From: an uncultured Clostridia bacterium
GTDB lineage: Bacteria; Bacillota; Clostridia; Oscillospirales; Acutalibacteraceae
Direction: 5' to 3'
Length of the DNA stretch: 8,369 bases
NCBI GenBank assembly: GCA_946186535.1
Contig: CAMHNT010000091.1
Span: 1-8,369 of the forward strand
Shown here: in pieces, positions 1 to 5,886 of the stretch
Position numbering within the stretch: the first letter of the stretch is position 1
How the letters are laid out: every line of letters begins with the position of its first letter
Program-made: the position numbers and the translations under genes
Notes under the pieces: model-generated
What the model was told of the DNA's origin: nothing
Database searches by the model: none
The model's input: the letters and a program-made list of their open reading frames with translations, nothing else

Positions 1-48
1 CTTAAAGATTTTAATTAGAAAGCAGTATAATATATCACGTTGTAAAAA

Positions 49-87
49 AATTCTCGTAAATTCCGTATGACGGCATTTACGAGAATT
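49..87 (-). terminator. Intrinsic terminator of the adaptor-permease-GME operon
   Basis: Perfect 13-bp inverted repeat (49-61 with 75-87). Three further C-G pairs form inside it (63-65 with 71-73) after one mismatch, leaving a 5-base loop. On the minus strand the hairpin runs directly into seven T residues (complement of 44-50). It lies about 75 bases past the stop of the GME-fold gene, so it ends that operon. The + strand side has no comparable T run, so it looks one-directional. Confidence 0.9.
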
Positions 88-163
88 AGTATATTTTATC
101 TAACAATACTTTCTTATAACGGCTAAAAGTACAAAAGTTCTGACAATTCTATGTAAAAATTTC

Positions 164-958
164 TCATTCATAAAATAAAATTACTCCCCCGACATCGCAC
201 AGCCGAGAAGCCGTAAGACTTAACAGACGAACTCCGTAATTCAGACAAAAACTTTTTATATTCATGTAATCCGGATGAGCCGTTACGTCACCCGTGAAAG
301 CAAGAGCCGACCTATCCATAAGAAAGGACGCTCCACCGATAAAGCCTTCGTATCTTTCACAAAGCTCTATATGCCCTTCGGAAATTTTCAGACAGTCGAT
401 TCCGTTTTTAACTGCCGATTTAAAGACAGAAATATCGGAAGTTATAATCGCATTATCGCCGACGACCGCCGAAGAGCATTTTGCATATCCTTGTTTTACG
501 TCAATAAAATTATATCCAGAATTTTTTAAAACATCAACAGTCAGAGAATCAGCATATTTAAAATTTCCTATTGCATTTTTTCCGACAACAGCAATATTAA
601 GCTTGACGCAGTCGGGATAGACAAATTCCGTTATCCCCGAACCGGTATAAAATATATTGTATCGTGTATTCTTCAGTTTATCGGTCAGTCTGCTGTTAAG
701 CTCATCGTTGCCTTTCAGAAGCACTATTTTTCTTTCGTCAATCCGAAGCACCTGCATATCTGCATGAGACGCTTCAGGATTTTTTGTATTATTGCCGTAA
801 GGATACACGGGTATTACATCAAAACCGCATTCATTAAGAGCTTTCATAACTTCGGGAAATGCCCCCGAAACAACCGCAAGCTTCGGGGACTGAGAAATAG
901 ATTCGCATTTATTGATATATTTGTTTGTTAATTTATCGTTATATTTATCAGTATTCAT
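164..958 (-). CDS. GME-fold protein of unknown function (DUF6873-like)
   Basis: 264 residues, soluble, with no signal peptide or membrane segment. The pattern matches a clostridial family of unknown function that I recall as DUF6873, related to the guanidine-modifying enzyme (GME) fold; the family name is from memory. Visible conserved blocks are HADMQ (65-69), VKQGYAKCS (154-162), TSD (173-175), GFIGG (205-209), GDVTAHPD (223-230) and CDVGG (254-258). GME enzymes use a Cys-His-acid set, and C161, H228, H65 and C254 are candidates, but which residues are catalytic cannot be settled here. The ATG follows AAGGAG by 9 bases, and that site overlaps the end of the permease gene 5 bases upstream, so the two are co-transcribed. 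It is the last gene before the terminator. The substrate is unknown, and no link to the transporter has been shown beyond the shared operon. Confidence 0.8.
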   Translation of the reverse strand: MNTDKYNDKLTNKYINKCESISQSPKLAVVSGAFPEVMKALNECGFDVIPVYPYGNNTKNPEASHADMQVLRIDERKIVLLKGNDELNSRLTDKLKNTRYNIFYTGSGITEFVYPDCVKLNIAVVGKNAIGNFKYADSLTVDVLKNSGYNFIDVKQGYAKCSSAVVGDNAIITSDISVFKSAVKNGIDCLKISEGHIELCERYEGFIGGASFLMDRSALAFTGDVTAHPDYMNIKSFCLNYGVRLLSLTASRLCDVGGVILFYE

Positions 959-963
959 ATTTA

Positions 964-2133
964 TTATCTCCTTAAAGCTTCCACTGGTCTGAATCTGGAA
1001 GCTTTATAAGCAGGGAATATTCCGAACAGTATGCCGAGAGTGACAGATATCAGAACCGCATAAAACAAAGATACAGCTTTTATCGTAATATTGTACGACA
1101 AAATAAACGACGCTGCTCTCACCAATGCCAATGATACGAGAATACCGATTAACGTTCCGGAAACTGCGATTATAACAGACTCCAGAAGGAAATCAAGCAT
1201 AATATCCTTTCCTGTCGCACCGATAGATTTTTTTATTCCGATCTCTTTCGTGCGTTCGTTTACCGAGATCAGCATAATATTCATAATGCTGATACCTGAA
1301 ACCAGAAGAGAAATCGCGCCTATGACAGTCAATATCATGGTGACAATATTAAGCATGCTTTCAAGAACGCCCTTCTGGCTTGCGAGGTCTGTTACCGTGA
1401 ATTTGCCGCTGCCGCTCGTGCCGTTTATCTCGGTTTTTACGACCGCTGTCACCTCATCTGCTGGTTTTGAGCCGTCCATTTTCAGAAAAAGCTGATTGTA
1501 GTCGGGGCTGTTGTCAAAAGCAGTATACGGAGTATAGAGAAAAGCCGGGAAATAATTTCCCATAAGAGACTGCATTATCCCCTTCCCTGTTTTCACAACT
1601 CCGATAATATCGAAGCTTTCGACAGTCGAATTACAAAGCAGATCAATCGTTTTTCCGACGACGTTTTCTTTTCCGAAAAGCTCAACGGCAAGCGACTGGT
1701 CAAGCATACAGACCTTGCTGTTTGACTTTATATCGCTCTTGTCGATGAAGCGGCCGTAAACGAGCTCAAAGGAAACGACCTCCTCGGCACGCTCGTCTAT
1801 TCCCCATATCATGGCGTCGATGTTGTCGTCGCCTGTTCCGTAAACTTTTGAAGTGTTGACCGTTACCGGAGCAATTTTCGAAATCCCGTCAACAGCGTCA
1901 AGCCTGTCGATATCATCGTCATCAAGGGCTGCGTTACCGGATTCGGCAGTCACAATAAGTCCGTTCATGCCGAGGCTGTCGAGTTCTGCAGAAACGGCTG
2001 TGACGCCGAAGTCGCTGACGGAGTTTATTATCAGGACGGAAATCACACCGACGGAAATGCTGAGAACGGTCAGAAAAAAACGAAGCTTATTTTCAAGAAG
2101 GCATTTTATCGTATACTTTACCTTACTTCCCAT
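964..2133 (-). CDS. MacB/YknZ-like ABC transporter permease (FtsX family)
   Basis: 389 residues with the MacB permease layout. A first membrane helix lies at about 18-40, then a large extracytoplasmic domain (about 45-255, MacB_PCD type), then three helices in the C-terminal third (about 258-290, 310-338 and 355-375). The cytoplasmic loop NERTKEIGIKKSIGA and the ending PAYKASRFRPVEALRR are characteristic of FtsX-type permeases of the MacB/LolC group. Such proteins do not form a channel for small solutes; they couple ATP hydrolysis on the inside to mechanical work on an adaptor or substrate outside. The ATG follows a GAGG-containing site and overlaps the adaptor gene by 11 bases, indicating translational coupling. 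The partner ATPase (MacB NBD or YknY type) is not in the window, which is unusual because it normally sits between adaptor and permease. The exported substrate cannot be read from the sequence. Confidence 0.92.
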   Translation of the reverse strand: MGSKVKYTIKCLLENKLRFFLTVLSISVGVISVLIINSVSDFGVTAVSAELDSLGMNGLIVTAESGNAALDDDDIDRLDAVDGISKIAPVTVNTSKVYGTGDDNIDAMIWGIDERAEEVVSFELVYGRFIDKSDIKSNSKVCMLDQSLAVELFGKENVVGKTIDLLCNSTVESFDIIGVVKTGKGIMQSLMGNYFPAFLYTPYTAFDNSPDYNQLFLKMDGSKPADEVTAVVKTEINGTSGSGKFTVTDLASQKGVLESMLNIVTMILTVIGAISLLVSGISIMNIMLISVNERTKEIGIKKSIGATGKDIMLDFLLESVIIAVSGTLIGILVSLALVRAASFILSYNITIKAVSLFYAVLISVTLGILFGIFPAYKASRFRPVEALRR

Positions 2134-3088
2134 TTATCCTCACCTCATTGACGACGGTATTTTCGGGCTTTTCTACTTTGGAAACATCCTCGGCGATAAT
2201 ATCTTTTTCCGAAACTCCGCTTCTTATTTCAATGCCGTTGGTGAACTCCTCCCCGCATCTGACGTAGCTTTTTTCAAGCTTTTTATCCCTCAGGATATAA
2301 ACAAAACTCCTTCCGTCATCGTCCGTTCCGAGCGATGAATACGGAATCAGAAGAACGTTTTCCTTTTCGGAAACCGTTATCGAACAAGCGGCTGTATATC
2401 CCGATTTTATCTCATCGCTCATGTCGTCTATTTTTATTGTTACATTTACGGTGGTTGCCTTGCCGGTTGATGTTGCGGTCTGTTTTGCGGAATTGCCGAT
2501 GGAACTTACCGTACCGTAAAGGATCTGAGAAACAGCCTTGCAGTCAATTTTCACGCTCTGACCGATCTTGATTTTGGGAATATCCTTTTCGATAACATTG
2601 ATCTGAATCTGAAAAGAATGCTCCGGTGAAATTTTGAAAAGAGTCTGACCGCTCTGAAAAACCGAACCTTCTTCCAAATCCAGGTTGCTTATGATACCGG
2701 AATTTTTCGCCTCATAAACTACGATCGAGGCGTTGCTTTCAAAAACATTCGAAAGACTTCCGTAGTCGTTTGACGTTATCGCAGAAAGAATGTCGGACGT
2801 TGAAATTTCTGCGTCCGTCTGATAAACGGACATAACAGGCGTTCCCTTTTCGACAAAATCGCCGTTATTGACCAGAACAGACTGAACCATTCCGCTGCCG
2901 CCTGAAGAAGTCACAGACGAATTACAGTATTCGACCGTTCCAGTATAGTTGAGTTTTTCAAAAGCGAGAGTTCTTTCAATTTCCACAGCCGAAGCATAGT
3001 CAATACTGTTGATTTTCGTGTATCCCGTAGCGAACACTGTAAGTATCAAGGTTAATGAGATGAATGATAGAATTATATATTTTTTCAT
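2123..3088 (-). CDS. HlyD/MacA-like efflux adaptor subunit
   Basis: 321 residues from the preferred ATG. An N-terminal membrane anchor or signal (about 4-22) has no lipobox. Two half-lipoyl (biotinyl-lipoyl) segments follow, at about 63-90 (MVQSVLVNNGDFVEKG) and 127-153 (SGIISNLDLEEGSVFQSG), then a beta-barrel region (about 158-240) and a membrane-proximal domain (about 245-305). Only about 40 residues separate the lipoyl halves and they show no heptad pattern, so the long helical hairpin that docks on TolC is missing or minimal, as fits a single-membrane cell. A longer reading frame begins at a GTG at 3094, but that is only 2 bases from GGAGGG, while the ATG at 3088 is 8 bases away, so I chose the ATG. 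It heads an operon with the permease (11-base overlap). B. subtilis YknX is the nearest well-known type. Confidence 0.9.
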   Translation of the reverse strand: MKKYIILSFISLTLILTVFATGYTKINSIDYASAVEIERTLAFEKLNYTGTVEYCNSSVTSSGGSGMVQSVLVNNGDFVEKGTPVMSVYQTDAEISTSDILSAITSNDYGSLSNVFESNASIVVYEAKNSGIISNLDLEEGSVFQSGQTLFKISPEHSFQIQINVIEKDIPKIKIGQSVKIDCKAVSQILYGTVSSIGNSAKQTATSTGKATTVNVTIKIDDMSDEIKSGYTAACSITVSEKENVLLIPYSSLGTDDDGRSFVYILRDKKLEKSYVRCGEEFTNGIEIRSGVSEKDIIAEDVSKVEKPENTVVNEVRINGK

Positions 3089-3095
3089 AAACACA

Positions 3096-3129
3096 GCCCT
3101 CCGTAAAATTATTATATCTCACGGAGGGC
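3096..3129 (-). promoter_or_regulatory. 9-bp dyad covering the adaptor Shine-Dalgarno
   Basis: The arms GCCCTCCGT (3096-3104) and ACGGAGGGC (3121-3129) are perfect inverse complements around a 16-base A/T-rich centre. On the minus strand the downstream arm contains the adaptor's GGAGGG Shine-Dalgarno. The centre contains a TATAAT (complement of 3111-3116); a weak -35, TTTATA, lies 17 bases upstream (3134-3139). If that promoter is used, the arms flank the -10 as a repressor operator would. If transcription enters from upstream, the RNA would fold and bury the Shine-Dalgarno. The dyad is seen directly; the role is inferred. Confidence 0.6.
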
Positions 3130-3139
3130 AAATTATAAA
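3111..3139 (-). promoter_or_regulatory. Possible promoter of the adaptor-permease operon
   Basis: The -10 TATAAT (3111-3116) is perfect. The best -35 at 17 bases is TTTATA (3134-3139), which matches only four of six positions. A start near 3104 would give a leader of about 15 bases holding the Shine-Dalgarno. No clear terminator separates rpiB (stop at 3206) from this point, so read-through from rpiB is also possible. Confidence 0.45.
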
Positions 3140-3205
3140 TTTTTATTGTTCAAATTTAAAAAAGTCATTCTTGCTTTCGCTTATGGCTTTGTATTCAAAA
3201 ATTTT

Positions 3206-3652
3206 TTAAAGCTCTTCGCCGTTTTCAATCTTTGTGATCTGAGCGATTCTTCTGATGTGTCTGTCGCCTTCGAACTCTGTGTTGAGGAAAATATCCGTGA
3301 GCTTAACGGCAGTCGGCGCATCGATAACTCTTCCGCCCATGGCAAGAATATTCGCATCGTTGTGTCGGCGCGTCATCTCGGCACAGAACTCATTCGTAAC
3401 GACAGCGGCTCTGATACCCTTGACCTTGTTTGCCGCAATTGAAATACCGATACCAGTTCCGCAGCAGAGAATTCCCTTTTCACATTTGCCGCTTGCAACA
3501 TCGTCGGCTACCTTTTTTGCATAAATCGCATAGTCAACTGATTCCTCCGAAAAACAGCCATGATCGATGTACTCAATATTCTTTTCGTCAAGATATTTCT
3601 TGATTGCCTCTTTCAAATAAAATCCGCCGTGATCTGCTCCTAAAGCTATCAT
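3206..3652 (-). CDS. rpiB: Ribose-5-phosphate isomerase B
   Basis: 148 residues, the normal length of the LacAB/RpiB family. The enzyme interconverts ribose 5-phosphate and ribulose 5-phosphate in the non-oxidative pentose phosphate pathway, in the cytosol. The N-terminal GADHGG (5-10) gives the Asp-His pair. CGTGIGISIAANK (64-76) carries the catalytic Cys64 and the phosphate/enediolate loop, RRHNDANIL (95-103) gives the active-site His97, and HIRR (132-135) fits the phosphate-binding end. Most family members read VDYPDYA at about residue 40, whereas this one has VDYAIYA. The Asp and first Tyr stay, so activity is expected. A related allose- or galactose-6-phosphate isomerase is possible, but no sugar operon is nearby. 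The ATG follows AAAGGAG by 7 bases. The gene has its own candidate promoter and stands alone between tsaB and the efflux operon. Confidence 0.95.
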   Translation of the reverse strand: MIALGADHGGFYLKEAIKKYLDEKNIEYIDHGCFSEESVDYAIYAKKVADDVASGKCEKGILCCGTGIGISIAANKVKGIRAAVVTNEFCAEMTRRHNDANILAMGGRVIDAPTAVKLTDIFLNTEFEGDRHIRRIAQITKIENGEEL

Positions 3653-3708
3653 AACGATACTCCTTTCAACTTTAAAAATTTATGGTTAAGAGCTGTGCCC
3701 TCGACCTG

Positions 3709-3727
3709 CAAGCTTTTAAAAAGCTTG
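3709..3727. repeat. 19-base palindrome in the rpiB leader
   Basis: CAAGCTTTT (3709-3717) and AAAAGCTTG (3719-3727) are perfect inverse complements around one base. It lies between the candidate rpiB promoter and the start codon, so it would be within the leader RNA. It could be a hairpin, a protein site or the end of a small repeat element. It is not followed by a T tract on either strand, so it is not a standard terminator. Confidence 0.6.
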
Positions 3728-3739
3728 ACCAAAACTTTG

Positions 3740-3768
3740 CTTATATTCTATCTAAACTTTTTTGTGAA
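3740..3768 (-). promoter_or_regulatory. Candidate sigma-A promoter of rpiB
   Basis: On the minus strand TTCACA (complement of 3763-3768, five of six matches to TTGACA) is followed after 17 bases by TATAAG (complement of 3740-3745, five of six). Transcription would begin near 3733, giving a leader of about 80 bases that includes the 19-base palindrome. I see no strong terminator between the tsaB stop and this promoter, so some read-through from tsaB is likely. Confidence 0.6.
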
Positions 3769-3797
3769 ATTTTCTGAGATTGCTCTTTTACAGCAAC

Positions 3798-4508
3798 TTA
3801 CTTATTGTTAAGTGACTTTTTGGCGAGCAGCTCTCTCTGAGCCTGAGGAAGTCTGAGATACCTCGGCATTAGCTGAGACGATGTCAGTATCTCGCCCTTT
3901 TCAAAAAGCTTTTCGGCAGCGAACGCAGTCGACGAAGCTCTCTGATATCTTACATTTTCATTGGAAAGCTCAATGTTTTCAAGCTCCTGTGACATTCTTT
4001 CAAAACAGAGATTCGCTCCGTCACCGACAAGAATTATTCTCTTGTCTATATTCCGAAGCTCAGAAATGAGCTGGTCGATCTGAAGCGCTCTGTCCTCGCA
4101 CAGTCTTAAAGGTTCGTTGCCCGATATATCGAACAAAGCGTTATACACCTGACTGCATCTTGCGTCCATAACGGCGCAGACTACAGCATTTTCGGCTGTC
4201 AGATTATACGCCATCGACTCAAGCGTTGAAACGGCTGCGCACGGCTTGTCAAAAGCAAAGGTCATTCCCTTTACGGCCGCAATTCCTATCCTCAGACCCG
4301 TAAACGACCCGGGACCGCAGTTCACCGCAAAGCAGTCTATATCCTTCGGCTGGACACGCACGCTCTTAAAAAGCAGGTCAACCATCGGCATAAGCGTTTC
4401 GCTGTGCGTAAGCATCGTATTTATAAAGTACTCGCCCTTTATCACACCGTTTTCGACAAGTGCGACTGAGGCTGACTTTGCAGACGTATCTGCTGCAAAA
4501 ATCTTCAT
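3798..4508 (-). CDS. tsaB: tRNA threonylcarbamoyladenosine (t6A) protein TsaB
   Basis: 236 residues, usual for TsaB (YeaZ). It is the ASKHA-fold partner of TsaD in the TsaB-TsaD-TsaE complex, which moves threonylcarbamoyl from its adenylate to A37 of ANN-decoding tRNAs in the cytosol. Signature segments are the N-terminal MKIFAADTSAKSASVAL, HSETLMP (35-41) and GPGSFTGLRIG (65-75), followed by a D-ARCSQVYNA block near 137-147. The ATG lies over the tsaE stop (4-base overlap), so the pair is translationally coupled. In many Firmicutes rimI and tsaD follow; here they do not, and the next gene is rpiB, so tsaD must be elsewhere. The C-terminal PRYLRLPQAQREL resembles the usual tail that reads Y-R-PQAER-R in relatives. 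Confidence 0.96.
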   Translation of the reverse strand: MKIFAADTSAKSASVALVENGVIKGEYFINTMLTHSETLMPMVDLLFKSVRVQPKDIDCFAVNCGPGSFTGLRIGIAAVKGMTFAFDKPCAAVSTLESMAYNLTAENAVVCAVMDARCSQVYNALFDISGNEPLRLCEDRALQIDQLISELRNIDKRIILVGDGANLCFERMSQELENIELSNENVRYQRASSTAFAAEKLFEKGEILTSSQLMPRYLRLPQAQRELLAKKSLNNK

Positions 4509-4927
4509 ATTTCAAGACCCTCTATTTCAAAAATTCTTTCGGAATCGTTTTCGCCTTTTGTTATCGTAATTCTGACGGTATTCTCCGGAAGAGCATTTTC
4601 TATATTTTCGCTCCACTCAACGATAAGAACTCCTGTGTCAAGATAGTCGAAAAAACCTGTTGAATAAAGATCTTCCCAGCTTTCGACACGATACATATCA
4701 AAATGATACACGTTATATTTTGATTTATACTCATTTACAATCGAAAACGTCGGACTGGAAACATTATCCTCTGTTCCGAGCGCTTCAACGATAGCCCGGG
4801 TCAATGTTGTTTTTCCCATTCCGAGACCGCCGAAATAAGCGATGACCTCCGTTCCGGTCAGAGCGTCGGCAATCCTTTTTCCAAGCTGTTCTGTTTGGTT
4901 TAAGTCGGTTGATTTAAATACAGTCAT
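4505..4927 (-). CDS. tsaE: t6A biosynthesis ATPase TsaE
   Basis: 140 residues from the chosen start, a normal TsaE (YjeE) size. TsaE is a small P-loop ATPase that binds the TsaB-TsaD dimer and resets it between cycles. The Walker A motif GGLGMGKT is at 33-40, SSPTFSIVNEY at 57-67, HFDMYR at 75-80, and the Walker B-like VEWSE at 103-107 has the Glu-Trp pair typical of the family. The frame extends 8 codons further to a TTG at 4951, but GGGAG lies 5 bases before the ATG at 4927, and the shorter start aligns with family N-termini, so I chose the ATG. It is first in the tsaE-tsaB pair, overlapping tsaB by 4 bases, and has a good extended -10 promoter just upstream. Confidence 0.96.
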   Translation of the reverse strand: MTVFKSTDLNQTEQLGKRIADALTGTEVIAYFGGLGMGKTTLTRAIVEALGTEDNVSSPTFSIVNEYKSKYNVYHFDMYRVESWEDLYSTGFFDYLDTGVLIVEWSENIENALPENTVRITITKGENDSERIFEIEGLEI

Positions 4928-4977
4928 AATAGCTCCCGTGAAAAAATTCAAAACATAACTACTTATATTACTATTGG

Positions 4978-5006
4978 ATTATAACACATTTTTCTGCTTA
5001 TTACAA
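4978..5006 (-). promoter_or_regulatory. Extended -10 promoter of tsaE-tsaB
   Basis: On the minus strand TTGTAA (complement of 5001-5006) is followed after 17 bases by a perfect TATAAT (complement of 4978-4983). The three bases before the -10 read TGT, giving the TGn extension. It is about 50 bases from the tsaE ATG and just past the bioY terminator, so the pair has its own start. Confidence 0.8.
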
Positions 5007-5026
5007 GTCGGTTTTACAAAAATATC

Positions 5027-5063
5027 GCCTGTCAGTCCGAAACACAGATAAGGACTGACAGGC
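5027..5063 (-). terminator. Intrinsic terminator of bioY
   Basis: A perfect 12-bp stem (5027-5038 with 5052-5063) with a 13-base loop, starting 12 bases past the bioY stop. On the minus strand it is followed by GATATTTTTG, a short but usable U tract. The + strand side is not T-rich. Confidence 0.85.
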
Positions 5064-5074
5064 TGATATACATT

Positions 5075-5668
5075 TTATGCCGAAGCATTCTCTTCTTTCT
5101 TCACTTTACCGGTGTAATATCCCATTTTTCTGAGAGGAATTGAAAGACGGTTGACAAGAACCGCCGCTATGGCAAGCTTTGCGAGATCCGGTATCACAAA
5201 CGGGAATACACAGATTCCGAGTATTTCCAAAATACTTCTCGAACCGTCCGCCGCCATATAATAGAACCACACCGTTCCGAAAGCGTAGGATTCAATGAGA
5301 CCCAGAAGCATTCCTATAACAAGGAATACAACAGAATCCTTCTTTATGTTCTTGAACAAAGCGATAATAAACAGCGCTATAAAAAATCCGATCAGATATC
5401 CGCCTGTCGGACCGACGAGCACGCCGACTCCGCTTCTAAAATTGGCAAACACCGGAACGCCCACCGCTCCAAGAAGCAAATACACCGTCATCGCCGACAC
5501 GCTTGTTTTCAGATCAAAAAGACCTGCTATCATAAAAATAGCGAACGTCTGAAGCGTAAACGGAACTCCGAACAGCGGTATGCTTATCCATGAACAAACC
5601 GCAATAAGCGCAACCGACATTGCCCCCATTGTAATAGTCAGAATATTTGAGTTGAGTTTCTGTTTCAT
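5075..5668 (-). CDS. bioY: Biotin transporter substrate-binding subunit BioY
   Basis: 197 residues, a typical BioY (ECF S-component), membrane-embedded with about six helices. The family signatures are present: VPFTLQTFAIF after the first helix, GVPVFANFRSGVGVLVGPTGGYLIGF (about 70-95) and a C-terminal PDLAKLAIA. BioY binds biotin at the outer face and works alone or with the ECF ATPase-transmembrane module (BioMN or EcfAA'T). No such module is nearby, so a shared ECF module elsewhere is the likely partner. The ATG follows an AGGG site by 6 bases. The gene is single, with a consensus promoter, a BirA-type dyad over the -35 and its own terminator, which indicates repression by biotin through BirA. 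Confidence 0.97.
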   Translation of the reverse strand: MKQKLNSNILTITMGAMSVALIAVCSWISIPLFGVPFTLQTFAIFMIAGLFDLKTSVSAMTVYLLLGAVGVPVFANFRSGVGVLVGPTGGYLIGFFIALFIIALFKNIKKDSVVFLVIGMLLGLIESYAFGTVWFYYMAADGSRSILEILGICVFPFVIPDLAKLAIAAVLVNRLSIPLRKMGYYTGKVKKEENASA

Positions 5669-5708
5669 ATTTTTCCCTGCCCTTTGTTTTATTTTTTCGA
5701 CAGATAAT

Positions 5709-5737
5709 ATTATACAATGTTATCTTTGAAATGTCAA
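5709..5737 (-). promoter_or_regulatory. Consensus sigma-A promoter of bioY
   Basis: On the minus strand a perfect TTGACA (complement of 5732-5737) is followed after exactly 17 bases by a perfect TATAAT (complement of 5709-5714). Transcription should start near 5702, about 35 bases before the ATG. So strong a promoter implies tight repression, which fits the overlapping dyad. Confidence 0.9.
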
Positions 5738-5767
5738 CCGTTTTTAAAGAGATTTTGGTTGACATTT
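5729..5767. promoter_or_regulatory. BirA-type operator upstream of bioY
   Basis: AAATGTCAACC (5729-5739) and GGTTGACATTT (5757-5767) are perfect 11-bp inverse complements with a 17-base A/T-rich spacer. This fits the general BirA box (TTGTnAACC, about 14-16 bases, GGTTnACAA), with C in place of the usual T or A in the half-site. One half-site contains the -35 TTGACA, so a bound BirA-biotinyl-AMP dimer would block RNA polymerase. The dyad is seen; assignment to BirA rests on the known motif and on bioY being the regulated gene. Confidence 0.85.
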
Positions 5768-5838
5768 TGACTTTTGAATAATTTTTTTAAAATTCTAATG
5801 AACATTATTAACAGCCATGCGACCAAAAGGCAAATGCA

Positions 5839-5870
5839 AAAAGCAGCTACCCTCTGCGATAGCTGCTTTT
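5839..5870 (-). terminator. Terminator of the cohesin-like operon
   Basis: An 11-bp perfect stem (5839-5849 with 5860-5870) with a 10-base loop, 16 bases past the stop of the second cohesin-like gene. On the minus strand the stem ends in a run of five T then GCATTTG. The other strand also gives TTTT followed by ATATTTTGC, so weak two-way action is possible, but no + strand gene needs it. Confidence 0.85.
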
Positions 5871-5886
5871 ATATTTTGCACTACTA

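Noticed and set aside
275..620. Two overlapping + strand open frames opposite the GME-fold gene
   Set aside because: They have no Shine-Dalgarno or family motif and are antisense to a well-supported gene.
3701..3714. TCGACCTGCAAGCTT resembles part of a pUC-type cloning linker
   Set aside because: The match is short and imperfect, the sequence is the flank of a palindrome, and the surrounding DNA is continuous with native promoter and leader features.
5027..5063. Possible riboswitch or regulatory RNA between bioY and tsaE
   Set aside because: It is a single simple hairpin with a U tract directly after the bioY stop, which a terminator explains fully.
5514..5765. 83-codon minus strand frame overlapping the bioY start and operator
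   Set aside because: It is out of frame with bioY and would begin inside the operator upstream of the promoter -10.
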